From JAIVJN01 sp036732565 (GTDB lineage Bacteria > Acidobacteriota > Vicinamibacteria > Vicinamibacterales > UBA2999), in the NCBI GenBank assembly GCA_036732565.1, contig DAINCF010000196.1, forward strand, positions 1 to 12,122: 12,122 nt of DNA, given 5' to 3'. The translations under genes were made by a program, and so were the position numbers. The first letter of the stretch is position 1, and each line of letters begins with the position of its first letter. Below, piece by piece: positions 1 through 6,760 of the stretch. Below the pieces are notes generated by a model that saw only the letters and a list, made by a program, of their open reading frames with translations, was not told the origin of the DNA and did no database searches.

Positions 1-897
1 CGCCCGGGTCATGCGGACCTTGCCGGCGCGGCCAAGTACGCCCACGACGACATGCGGGACGTCCTGGAACGTGCGAGCGCTCGCGAAACTGCCGCGCGCG
101 TCGCGGTAGGCGCCCTGGCCCGCCAGCTCCTGGCGGCCATCGGCATGGAAATCACCAGCCACGTCACCGGTATCGGCGGCGTCGAGGTGAAATCTGACGA
201 GGTAGACTTCGCGCGCGCCGCGGCGCTGCCTGACGATGGGCCGTTGCGGTGCGTGGACGAGACGGTTGAGCGGGAGATGATCGCGGCCATCGATCGCGCG
301 CGCGACGTTGGCGACACGCTCGGCGGATCGTTCGAGGTCATCGCCCGCGGCGTGCCGATGGGGCTGGGCAGCTACGTGCAGTGGGATCGCAAGCTGGATG
401 GACGCCTGGCCCAGGCCATCATGTCCATCCCCGCGATCAAGGCCGTCGGCCTCGGTCTGGGTCCCGACGTCGCCCGAAGACCGGGCTCGGCAGTGCACGA
501 CGAGATCCTGTCGCGTAACAGCGAGACGCCTGGGGCGCTCGCCATTCGCCGGCCGACCAATCGCGCCGGCGGTCTCGAAGGTGGCGTGACCAACGGTGAG
601 AACTTACGGGTCACTGGCTACATGAAACCGATTTCGACGCTCATGAAACCGCTGCGCTCGGTCGATCTGACGACCTTCGAGGAAGCGCCGGCGGCGATCG
701 AGCGCAGTGACGTCTGTGCCGTGCCGGCCGCCGCCGTTGTCGGCGAGGCCATGGTGGCGCTGGTGCTGGCCGATGCCGCGCTGGAGCGCTTCGGCGGCGA
801 TTCGATGTCCCAATTGCTGACGAACGTTCGCGAGGCGACCGCCGAAATCCAACGCCGGCTCGGTCGATCCGCGGTTTCCGCCAACCAGCCTGGGTAA
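1..897 (+). CDS. aroC: Chorismate synthase (5' end outside the window)
   Basis: Converts 5-enolpyruvylshikimate-3-phosphate to chorismate, the last shikimate-pathway step before aromatic amino acids and folate, using reduced FMN in the cytoplasm. The reading frame is open from base 1, so 298 residues are visible and roughly 70-90 N-terminal residues are missing compared with the usual 360-390. Visible family blocks, in fragment numbering: RPGHADLAGA at 1-10, RASARETAARVA at about 25-34, GVPMGLGSY at 117-125, the TNRAGGLEGG..TNGEN substrate/FMN loop at 186-201, and the C-terminal signature RSDVCAVPAAAVVGEA at 235-250. The stop TAA lies 6 nt before the def start, so the two are probably co-transcribed. 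The frame is intact. Assignment is very secure; only the true start is unknown. Confidence 0.96.
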   Translation, partial: RPGHADLAGAAKYAHDDMRDVLERASARETAARVAVGALARQLLAAIGMEITSHVTGIGGVEVKSDEVDFARAAALPDDGPLRCVDETVEREMIAAIDRARDVGDTLGGSFEVIARGVPMGLGSYVQWDRKLDGRLAQAIMSIPAIKAVGLGLGPDVARRPGSAVHDEILSRNSETPGALAIRRPTNRAGGLEGGVTNGENLRVTGYMKPISTLMKPLRSVDLTTFEEAPAAIERSDVCAVPAAAVVGEAMVALVLADAALERFGGDSMSQLLTNVREATAEIQRRLGRSAVSANQPG

Positions 898-903
898 ACG
901 CCC

Positions 904-1413
904 ATGCAGCACCCGATTCATCGGCTGGGTCAGACGTGTTTGCACGACGTCGCCCAGCCTGTCGAGCACGTCACGACGGACATTCAGCGTCTCGTCGACG
1001 ACATGATCGAGACGATGTATGCGGCACCGGGCATTGGCTTGGCCGCGCCTCAGGTTGGCGTGCCGCTGCGGGTGTTCGTCATCGACGTCTCGGCCGGTCG
1101 AGATGCGACGAGCGTCATCACGATGATCAATCCGGAGTTCGTGCAACGGACCGGCCTCCAGCTCGAACAGGAAGGCTGCCTGAGCCTGCCCGGGTTCACC
1201 GCGACGGTGGCACGCCCTGAGCGCGTGGTCGTCAAAGGCTGGGATCGGCACGGGAAGGAGCAGCGCGTCGAGGCCAGCGGCCTCTTGGCGCGCGCGTTCC
1301 AGCACGAGATGGATCATCTCGACGGCACGCTGTTCATCGATCGTCTCCGGGGCATCAAGCGCGAGCTCATCGTCCGCAAGGTCCGCAAGCTGACCCGCGC
1401 GGGCAAGTGGTAG
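904..1413 (+). CDS. def: Peptide deformylase
   Basis: Metalloenzyme that removes the N-formyl group from nascent proteins at the ribosome exit. All three signature motifs are present: GIGLAAPQ at residues 43-50, EGCLSLP at 90-96 with metal ligand Cys92, and QHEMDHLDG at 133-141 with ligands His134 and His138 and catalytic Glu135. At 169 aa it has a normal length. The ATG at 904 gives the usual N-terminus (HPIHRLGQTCL, like the family I-L-x-x-x-x-P-x-L-R segment) and lies 6 nt after aroC; no strong Shine-Dalgarno is visible, which fits translational coupling. Its 3' end overlaps fmt by 7 nt if fmt starts at 1407. The def-fmt pairing is a widespread arrangement, matching deformylation with formylation of initiator tRNA. 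Confidence 0.97.
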   Translation: MQHPIHRLGQTCLHDVAQPVEHVTTDIQRLVDDMIETMYAAPGIGLAAPQVGVPLRVFVIDVSAGRDATSVITMINPEFVQRTGLQLEQEGCLSLPGFTATVARPERVVVKGWDRHGKEQRVEASGLLARAFQHEMDHLDGTLFIDRLRGIKRELIVRKVRKLTRAGKW

Positions 1414-2372
1414 ACGTGCCACGCCGCCTTCGAGTCGCGTTTTTCGGTACGCCTGCTTTTGCCGTTCCCACGCTCAGCGCACTCCTCGCGACCACAGATG
1501 AGGTCGTGGCCGTCGTCACCCAGCCGGATCGTCCACGCGGTCGTGGTCAGCGGCTCACGGTAGGCGCGGTCAAAGCCGAGGCGATTGCGCGAGGCCTCGA
1601 GGTGCTGCAGCCCGAGAAGCTGCGGCGGGCCGAGATCGAATCGGTCTTTCAGGCGCTCGACCTCGATCTCGGCGTGGTCGCGGCCTACGGCAAGATCCTC
1701 CCGCAGTGGTTACTGGACGTGCCCCGACTCGGCATGGTCAACGTTCACGCGTCGCTCCTCCCCAGATACCGCGGCGCGGCGCCAGTGCATCGAGCGATCA
1801 TCGCCGGTGAAGCGGAGACCGGCGTGACCATCATGCGGGTAGTCCAGGCGCTGGATGCCGGGCCGATGCTGGATCGCGTGGTGCGACCGATCGAGCCGGA
1901 CGAGACCAGTGACGTGGTCGAGAGAGACCTGGCCGTGCTCGGCGCACGACTGCTCGTGCAGGCGATCGACGCCATCCGCGAAGGGCGGGCGCACGAGACC
2001 CCGCAAGACGACTCGCTGGCTACGTACGCCGCGCGGCTGAGTCGTGAGGACGGGCTCATCGACTGGGCGAAACCGGCGCGAGCCGTCCACGACCGCATTC
2101 GTGGGCTGCACCCATGGCCGCACGCCTTCACGCATCTCGAGGGCGTCCGCTACATCCTTCGCCGATCTCACGTGTCAGTGGAATCGCGTGGCTCGGCTCC
2201 TCCAGGTACCATCGTCGACACGTCGCATGGTCGATTGGCCGTGGTGTGCGGCGACGGAATCAACCTGGACATTCTGGAGCTTCAAGCCGAGGGGCGGCGG
2301 CCGATGACGACTCGCGAATTTCTTGCGGGGCATCAGTTAAACCCGGGCAAGCGCTTTGAATCAATTGTGTAG
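1407..2372 (+). CDS. fmt: Methionyl-tRNA formyltransferase
   Basis: Transfers formyl from 10-formyl-tetrahydrofolate to Met-tRNA(fMet). Domains in order: the N-terminal formyltransferase Rossmann-like domain (residues about 8-190, opening RVAFFGTPAFAVPTL) and the C-terminal OB-like tRNA-binding domain (about 205-315). Catalytic residues expected for the formyltransferase family are visible as Asn112, His114 and Asp150, within VNVHASLLPRYRGAAP and LDAGPML. The C-terminal block LQAEGRRPMTTREFLAG is also typical. Length is 321 aa. No ATG is suitably placed: the start is GTG at 1407 (overlapping the end of def) or GTG at 1416, three codons later; I cannot decide between them, and neither has a good Shine-Dalgarno. 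The identity is certain even if the start is not. Confidence 0.96.
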   Translation: MVDVPRRLRVAFFGTPAFAVPTLSALLATTDEVVAVVTQPDRPRGRGQRLTVGAVKAEAIARGLEVLQPEKLRRAEIESVFQALDLDLGVVAAYGKILPQWLLDVPRLGMVNVHASLLPRYRGAAPVHRAIIAGEAETGVTIMRVVQALDAGPMLDRVVRPIEPDETSDVVERDLAVLGARLLVQAIDAIREGRAHETPQDDSLATYAARLSREDGLIDWAKPARAVHDRIRGLHPWPHAFTHLEGVRYILRRSHVSVESRGSAPPGTIVDTSHGRLAVVCGDGINLDILELQAEGRRPMTTREFLAGHQLNPGKRFESIV

Positions 2373-2414
2373 GCGGGTCTTTCGCCTCGGCTGCCGATCG
2401 AGCTCTCATTGACC

Positions 2415-3755
2415 ATGATCGCACCCGCGCGAGCCGCGGCGTTCGCGGCGTTGCAGCAGATCTCGTCGGACGATGTGATGCTGGGTGAGGCGTTGGCTCG
2501 CGCGCGAACGCGTGTCGACGACCCGCGGGATCGCGCGCTGGTCAACGAGATCGTCACCGGCACGCTGCGCCATCGCCTGGCTCTGGATTACCAGTTGTCC
2601 CTGCGCCTGGCGCGCCGGCTCGACAAGCTCGACGCGGCGGTGCTGACCGCTTTGCGGTTGTCGGCCTTTCAGTTGCTCCACCTCACGCGCGTCCCTGCGG
2701 CGGCGATCGTCAACGACGCCGCCAGTCTCGTCCGAGCGGCTGGCAAGTCGAGCGCCGCCGGCCTCGTGAATGCCGTGCTGCGACGCCTGGCGCGTGAGCG
2801 CGACGCGCTGGCATGGCCAGAGCGGCCGAGCGTCGTGGCGTCATCGGCCGATCGCGCGAAGCTCGTCGCGCAGTTGTCCACCGTCTACAGTCATCCCACA
2901 TGGCTCGTGCACCGATGGCTGGATCGATTCGGCGCGGAGGCCACCGAGCAGTGGCTCCAGTTCAACAACACTCCGGCCCCGCTGACGCTCGCCACGAATA
3001 CGGCGCGGATCACGCGAGAGGCGCTCGCCGCGGCGCTCGCCAGTGAAGGGGTGTCGACACGTCCGACCACCCGGGCACCACACGGTCTGGTTGTCACTGA
3101 AGGGCGTCCCCTGCACACGCGCGCGTTCCACGAAGGGCTGTGCCTCGTGCAAGACGAGGCCTCCCAACTCGTCGCCGACGTGGTTCCGGTGCGGGCCGGC
3201 GATCGCCTCCTCGACGCGTGTGCCGCGCCCGGGGGGAAGACCGTGGCGCTCGCGGCGCGGGCCGGTGTCGGGGGTGTCGTCATGGCGACCGATGTGCGGG
3301 CCCGACGCCTGCAGACCCTTCGCGAGACCATCACGCGGAGCGCGCTCGACAACGTGCACCTCGTCCACATCGAGGCCGAGGGCCCGCTGCCGTTTCGACC
3401 AGGGACCTTCAACGCCGTGCTGATCGACGCGCCCTGCTCGGGCTTGGGCACGCTGCGCCGCGATCCCGACATTCGCTGGCGGCGCGAGCCCGCCGACCTG
3501 ACGCGCTTTGCCGAGGCGCAGCGTCGTCTGCTGGAACGCGTCGCACCGCTCGTGGCGCCGGCTGGCTATCTCGTCTACAGCACGTGCTCCAGCGAGCCCG
3601 ACGAGAACGAAGCGGTCGTCGATGGGTTCCTCGCCACCACCACGGGCTTCGCCGCGCCGACAGGGTTCCTGACGACTCTTCCCTTCCGCGACGGCCTGGA
3701 AGCGTTCTTCGCGGCGGTGCTCCAACGTCTGAACGTACGTAGCGCAGCCCTTTAG
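2415..3755 (+). CDS. rsmB: 16S rRNA (cytosine-967-C5) methyltransferase
   Basis: SAM-dependent enzyme that makes m5C967 in 16S rRNA. Domains: an N-terminal NusB-like RNA-binding fold (first ~130 residues), a linker/ferredoxin-like part, and the class I methyltransferase domain. Counting from the ATG used here, the SAM loop LLDACAAPGGKT is at about 265-276, motif IV DAPCSGLGTLRRDPDIRW has catalytic Cys341, and motif VI STCSSEPDENE has the second Cys at 391. I chose ATG 2415; TTG at 2409 is an in-frame alternative two codons upstream. It follows fmt after 42 nt. The protein should end near the conserved LPFRDGLEAFFAAVLQR; the last few codons and the TAG stop lie inside a palindromic repeat (3733-3813), so the C-terminal VRSAAL tail is donated by that repeat. 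Confidence 0.95.
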   Translation: MIAPARAAAFAALQQISSDDVMLGEALARARTRVDDPRDRALVNEIVTGTLRHRLALDYQLSLRLARRLDKLDAAVLTALRLSAFQLLHLTRVPAAAIVNDAASLVRAAGKSSAAGLVNAVLRRLARERDALAWPERPSVVASSADRAKLVAQLSTVYSHPTWLVHRWLDRFGAEATEQWLQFNNTPAPLTLATNTARITREALAAALASEGVSTRPTTRAPHGLVVTEGRPLHTRAFHEGLCLVQDEASQLVADVVPVRAGDRLLDACAAPGGKTVALAARAGVGGVVMATDVRARRLQTLRETITRSALDNVHLVHIEAEGPLPFRPGTFNAVLIDAPCSGLGTLRRDPDIRWRREPADLTRFAEAQRRLLERVAPLVAPAGYLVYSTCSSEPDENEAVVDGFLATTTGFAAPTGFLTTLPFRDGLEAFFAAVLQRLNVRSAAL

Positions 3756-3813
3756 GGCTGCCTCAGGGCTGCCTTTCGTCGCTGGCAGGCCTGAAGGCCT
3801 GCGCTACGTACGT
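3733..3813. repeat. REPIN-like palindromic repeat at the rsmB 3' end
   Basis: Outer arms ACGTACGTAGCGCAG at 3733-3747 and its exact reverse complement at 3799-3813 (15 of 15 bases). Each arm runs into its own hairpin: GCAGCCCT/AGGGCTGC at 3744-3751 and 3754-3761 with a 2-nt TT gap, and GCAGGCCT/AGGCCTGC at 3785-3792 and 3795-3802 with a 2-nt GA gap. A further AGGGCTGC occurs at 3765-3772. Two hairpins in inverted orientation with GTAG at the 5' foot and CTAC at the 3' foot is the architecture of REPIN elements. The TAG stop of rsmB (3753-3755) begins in the loop of the first hairpin. It could also act as a transcription-termination or mRNA-stabilising structure between rsmB and the PASTA gene, though there is no T-tract. 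Confidence 0.85.
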
Positions 3814-3851
3814 CTCCGTGCGGCCCCCTGTAGTACGATGATTGGCTGGAG

Positions 3852-4574
3852 ATGCCCCTCAGCACCCGGGTCTGGAGTGCCGGCAAATGGCTCGTGCTCG
3901 TCGCGGCGTTGGCGGCGACGTATCTCGTCTTCGCCGCCGTCGCGATGCGCGTCGCCATCCGTGCCCGGGAGGTCAAGGTGCCGAACGTGATCGGGCAATC
4001 GGTGGCAGCCGCCACAGAGCTGGCCGCGGCCGCGGGTCTTCCGGTACGCGTCGATGAGGCGCGACGAGCCGATGCGAACATCCCCATGGGGCACGTGGTC
4101 GATCAGGAACCGGCCGCGGGAGCCATGGCGCGGCGTCAGCGCACCGTACGGCTCGTCGTGAGCGCGGGTGCCCGGGTGGCGTTGGTTCCGGCTCTCATCG
4201 GTGAGGCGGAGCGTGCCGCACGCCTGCGCGTGACGCAGGACGGACTCACCCTCGGTGCCGTCGCGGAGATTCGCTCGGCGGAATATCCGCCCGACGTCGT
4301 CATTGCCCAGGATCCCGCAGCCAATACCCCGACCGCCGAAGTCCGGCTGCTCGTCAACCGCGGCGAAGATCGCGCCATCTACGTGATGCCGGATCTCATC
4401 GGCGTCAGCGGCGACCGCGCGGCGGAGACGCTCAGGGCACGCGGCTTCCGTGTCGCCATTGTCGCGCAGCAATCGTCGCCCGGCATCCCGCCTGGCGTGG
4501 TGCTCCGTCAAACCCCGCGCGGTGGCTACCAGGTTCATCCTGGTGATGCGATCTCGCTCGAGGTGAGCCGGTGA
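3852..4574 (+). CDS. Membrane-anchored PASTA-domain protein
   Basis: Short N-terminal cytoplasmic segment, one hydrophobic signal-anchor (residues about 13-33, WLVLVAALAATYLVFAAVA), then three PASTA repeats outside the membrane: about 40-105 (KVPNVIGQS...VVDQEPAAG), 109-170 (VPALIGEAE...VIAQDPAAN) and 177-240 (VMPDLIGVS...VVLRQTPRGG). PASTA domains occur on Ser/Thr kinases and penicillin-binding proteins and bind peptidoglycan or muropeptides in some of them; here there is no kinase or transpeptidase domain, so only a cell-wall-binding or scaffolding role can be inferred. The ATG at 3852 is the only start possible, because the frame is closed by a TAG at 3831. It follows the repeat at 3733-3813 and its stop overlaps the rpe start (GTGA), indicating an operon with rpe, the thioesterase and bamD. 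Confidence 0.88.
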   Translation: MPLSTRVWSAGKWLVLVAALAATYLVFAAVAMRVAIRAREVKVPNVIGQSVAAATELAAAAGLPVRVDEARRADANIPMGHVVDQEPAAGAMARRQRTVRLVVSAGARVALVPALIGEAERAARLRVTQDGLTLGAVAEIRSAEYPPDVVIAQDPAANTPTAEVRLLVNRGEDRAIYVMPDLIGVSGDRAAETLRARGFRVAIVAQQSSPGIPPGVVLRQTPRGGYQVHPGDAISLEVSR

Positions 4575-5260
4575 CGGTGCGTCTGGCCCCATCGATTCTG
4601 TCGGCGGACTTCGCGGCGCTGGGCCAGCAGATCGCGGCCGCGGAACGCGGCGGCGCGGACTTGATTCACGTCGACGTGATGGATGGCCACTTCGTGCCCA
4701 ACCTCACGATTGGGCCTCCGGTGGTACGCGCCGTCAAGCGCGTGGCCCACGTGCCGCTCGACGTGCATCTGATGATCGAGGAACCCGACCGTTACATCGA
4801 GGCGTTTGCCGAGGCGGGCGCGTCGATGATGTCGGTGCACGTCGAGGTGCTCCCGCATCTGCACCGCACGCTCACCGCGATCAAGGCTCTCGGGGTCAAG
4901 GCCGGCGCAGTCATCAACCCGTCGACGACGGTCTCCACGCTGAGCGAGGTGGCAGACCTCGTGGACTTCGTGCTCGTGATGACCGTGAACCCCGGTTTTG
5001 GTGGTCAAACGTTCATCCCCCACAGCATCGCGAAGATCCGCGCCATGCGGGCGCTGCTCGATTCTGCAGGCAACGCGGCCCCTATCGAAGTCGACGGCGG
5101 CATCGACCTCACCACGATTCCTCTCGTCGTCGAGGCCGGGGCCGAGATTCTCGTGGCCGGTCAGGCCGTTTTCGGCGACGGCGAGCCAGAGGCGGCCGCA
5201 CAGCGTCTGAAGCATGCGGCCCAGGTGGCGGCGGACGCGCGCGGTGCGCGCAGCCGATGA
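4571..5260 (+). CDS. rpe: Ribulose-phosphate 3-epimerase
   Basis: Interconverts ribulose-5-phosphate and xylulose-5-phosphate in the pentose phosphate pathway; a cytoplasmic TIM-barrel metalloenzyme. Family motifs are complete: APSILSADF at 6-14, HVDVMDGHFVPNLTIGP at 33-49, DVHLMIEEP at 64-72, VMTVNPGFGGQ at 136-146 and EVDGGI at 173-178. Expected metal/catalytic residues are His33, Asp35, His66 and Asp175. At 229 aa it is slightly longer than many homologues because of a basic C-terminal tail (DARGARSR). The start is GTG at 4571, overlapping the PASTA stop by 4 nt; the N-terminus matches the family exactly, so the start is well supported. It overlaps the next gene by ATGA at 5257-5260. Confidence 0.97.
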   Translation: MTVRLAPSILSADFAALGQQIAAAERGGADLIHVDVMDGHFVPNLTIGPPVVRAVKRVAHVPLDVHLMIEEPDRYIEAFAEAGASMMSVHVEVLPHLHRTLTAIKALGVKAGAVINPSTTVSTLSEVADLVDFVLVMTVNPGFGGQTFIPHSIAKIRAMRALLDSAGNAAPIEVDGGIDLTTIPLVVEAGAEILVAGQAVFGDGEPEAAAQRLKHAAQVAADARGARSR

Positions 5261-5724
5261 CGGCGTCCGGGGCCCGCATCGCCCGCCCGATCGTGCGCGT
5301 ACGATACGCCGAGACCGATCGGATGGGCGTGGCCTACTACGCGAACTACCTCGTGTGGTTCGAGGTCGGCCGGACGGAATGGCTGCGCGAGACCGGCTGG
5401 ACCTATCGCGCGATGGAAGACGAGGGCCTGGCGTTGCCGGTGATCGAGGCGCGATGCGAGTACAAGCAGTCGGCCCGCTACGATGACGAGCTCGAGATTC
5501 GCACGACCGGTCAGCTCATCTCCGCGGTGCGTTTGCGGTTCGATTACGAGGTGGTGCGGACGGACGAGGTGATGGTGGCCATGGGCCATACGGTCCATGC
5601 CACACTCGATCGCGCGGGCCGGCCGGTCCGTGTGCCCGCGCAGGTCAAGGCGCTCTTAGGGAGCGCGATTCCGTCGAGCGCTGACGGTTCGACGTCTACA
5701 ATAGGAGAAGCAACCGGACAATGA
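5257..5724 (+). CDS. ybgC: Acyl-CoA thioesterase, YbgC/4HBT hot-dog family
   Basis: Single hot-dog-fold thioesterase of the 4-hydroxybenzoyl-CoA thioesterase family; substrate unknown, probably acyl-CoAs. The active-site helix is visible as RYAETDRMGVAYYANYL at residues 16-32, with the catalytic Asp21. In E. coli YbgC the residue seven beyond this Asp is His (VYHASY); here it is Tyr28 (AYYANY). Length is 155 aa, the last ~20 residues being low-complexity (SSADGSTSTIGEATGQ) and beyond the fold. The start overlaps the rpe stop (ATGA), and its own stop overlaps ATG 5721 in the same way, so it belongs to the PASTA-rpe-bamD operon. YbgC often sits in the Tol-Pal cluster, so an envelope link through bamD is plausible but inferred. 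Confidence 0.9.
   Translation: MTASGARIARPIVRVRYAETDRMGVAYYANYLVWFEVGRTEWLRETGWTYRAMEDEGLALPVIEARCEYKQSARYDDELEIRTTGQLISAVRLRFDYEVVRTDEVMVAMGHTVHATLDRAGRPVRVPAQVKALLGSAIPSSADGSTSTIGEATGQ
5703..5708 (+). promoter_or_regulatory. Shine-Dalgarno-like AGGAGA upstream of ATG 5721
   Basis: AGGAGA lies inside the end of the thioesterase gene, 12 nt before ATG 5721. The spacing is on the long side but, together with the ATGA stop/start overlap, it supports 5721 as the original bamD start before the fold-back element arrived. No comparable site precedes ATG 5820, ATG 5829 or ATG 5913. Confidence 0.5.
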
Positions 5725-6725
5725 GGCGAACGCATGTAGCTGTCGTGTCCCGAATCGGAGATTTGCTGACATTTTCCGGGCGGGGCATCCCCGCTGGCGG
5801 CGTTGCTCCTCGCTCACATATGCGCAATATGCTTACTCGTCGCGCCTTGCCGTCGGGGCGCCGCGCGCCGGAAAATCGGTCACCGAATCTCCGATTCGGA
5901 ACACTAGCGGTGATGATTGGCGTGCTGGCGCTCGTCGCGGCCTGCGCTCAGAAGCGCGATGTGGTGCCGGCCGGCACGGCTGAAGCCGACAAGTTTCTGT
6001 ATGAGAGGGGCGAGGCGGCGTTGAACGACCGCAAGTGGATCAGCGCCCGCGAGTACTATCGCCAGATCGTCGACAACTACCCGCAGAGTACCTACCGCCC
6101 GGAAGCCAAGCTGGCGGTTGGGGATACCTACATCGGCGAGAGCACTACCGAGTCGCTGCTCCTCGCGATCAACGAGTTCCGGGAGTTCCTCACGTTCTAT
6201 CCGACGCACGCGCGTGCGGACTACGCGCAGTATCGGCTGGCCTACGCGCACACCGAACAGATGCTGCGGCCCGAGCGCGATCAGTCATCGACTCGCGAGG
6301 CGGTCAAGGAGCTCAACGTGTTCGTCGAGCGCTATCCCAACAGCCAGCTGATGCCGGAAGCGCAGAAGCTGCTGCGCAGCGCCAAGGACCATCTCAGCGA
6401 GGCCAGCTATCGCGTCGGCTTTCACTACTTCCGGGTCAAGTGGTACCAGGGCGCGAAGGATCGCTTCCGCGAAGTCATCGACACCGATCCGGAGTACACG
6501 AACCGTGATGCGGTCTACTTCTACATGGCCGAGTCGTTGATGCGAGAGGCGGAGTTGCTCGTGAAGCAGGCGCCGGATCAGGCAACAGCGCGACGGGCCG
6601 AAGCGCTGCCCTACTACGAGCGCCTGCTGAAAGAGTTCGAGCAGAGTGAGTTCCTCGAGCGCGCGCAGAAGCGGGTGGCGGAGCTCAAGACGACGCAGGA
6701 CGCCCAGGGCTCGCCGAAGCAGTAG
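5721..6725 (+). CDS. bamD: Outer-membrane assembly lipoprotein BamD/YfiO (TPR protein), 5' end disrupted by a repeat
   Basis: Periplasm-facing lipoprotein of the BAM complex that delivers beta-barrel proteins to BamA. Numbering from ATG 5721: lipobox LVAAC with Cys75 as the predicted lipidated residue, then about 260 mature residues of TPR-like helical pairs (FLYERGEAALNDRKWISARE, EFLTFYPTHARADYAQYRLA, YRVGFHYFRVKWYQGAKDRF, YYERLLKEFEQSEFLERAQ). The mature part is securely BamD-like. The start is problematic: ATG 5721 overlaps the thioesterase stop (ATGA) and has AGGAGA upstream at 5703-5708, but residues about 10-60 are encoded by a fold-back repeat (5745-5904) with codon use unlike the rest. 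Later in-frame starts are ATG 5820, ATG 5829, GTG 5910 and ATG 5913; the last two leave a signal peptide without positive charges. It is convergent with pgsA, 35 bp apart. Confidence 0.88.
   Translation: MRRTHVAVVSRIGDLLTFSGRGIPAGGVAPRSHMRNMLTRRALPSGRRAPENRSPNLRFGTLAVMIGVLALVAACAQKRDVVPAGTAEADKFLYERGEAALNDRKWISAREYYRQIVDNYPQSTYRPEAKLAVGDTYIGESTTESLLLAINEFREFLTFYPTHARADYAQYRLAYAHTEQMLRPERDQSSTREAVKELNVFVERYPNSQLMPEAQKLLRSAKDHLSEASYRVGFHYFRVKWYQGAKDRFREVIDTDPEYTNRDAVYFYMAESLMREAELLVKQAPDQATARRAEALPYYERLLKEFEQSEFLERAQKRVAELKTTQDAQGSPKQ
5745..5904. repeat. Fold-back (MITE-like) inverted-repeat element within the bamD 5' end
   Basis: Terminal arms CCGAATCGGAGATT at 5750-5763 and its exact reverse complement at 5886-5899; with one mismatch the arms extend to 19 bp (5745-5763 and 5886-5904, GTGT...ACAC at the ends). 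Immediately inside, TGACATTTTCCGG on the left pairs with CCGGAAAATCGGTCA on the right with a 2-nt indel. The centre holds CATAT-GCGCA-ATATG at 5817-5831, and a GCGGGG-CAT-CCCCGC hairpin lies at 5780-5794. The whole is an imperfect palindrome centred near 5824. It encodes no sensible protein, and third-codon-position GC is visibly lower than in the rest of bamD. No clear target-site duplication is seen. Confidence 0.8.
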
Positions 6726-6760
6726 CGGTTCGCGGCGCGACCCGACGTGGCGAAGGCGGT

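Noticed and set aside
604..1422. Long minus-strand open frame opposite def and the end of aroC
   Set aside because: It lies opposite well-supported genes, and its composition (Arg, His, Asp, Gly-rich, no motif) is typical of antisense frames in high-GC DNA.
2841..3725. 294-codon minus-strand frame opposite rsmB
   Set aside because: Antisense shadow of a clearly assigned methyltransferase; no recognisable domain.
3744..3761. Classical rho-independent terminator after rsmB
   Set aside because: The hairpin overlaps the stop codon and is not followed by a run of T; it fits a mobile palindromic repeat better, although it may still affect termination.
3804..4592. 262-codon minus-strand frame opposite the PASTA gene
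   Set aside because: Shadow frame; the plus-strand protein has three PASTA repeats and operon overlaps.
6726..6760. Bidirectional terminator between bamD and pgsA
   Set aside because: The 35-bp gap shows only a weak TTCGC/GCGAA pairing and no T-tract on either strand.
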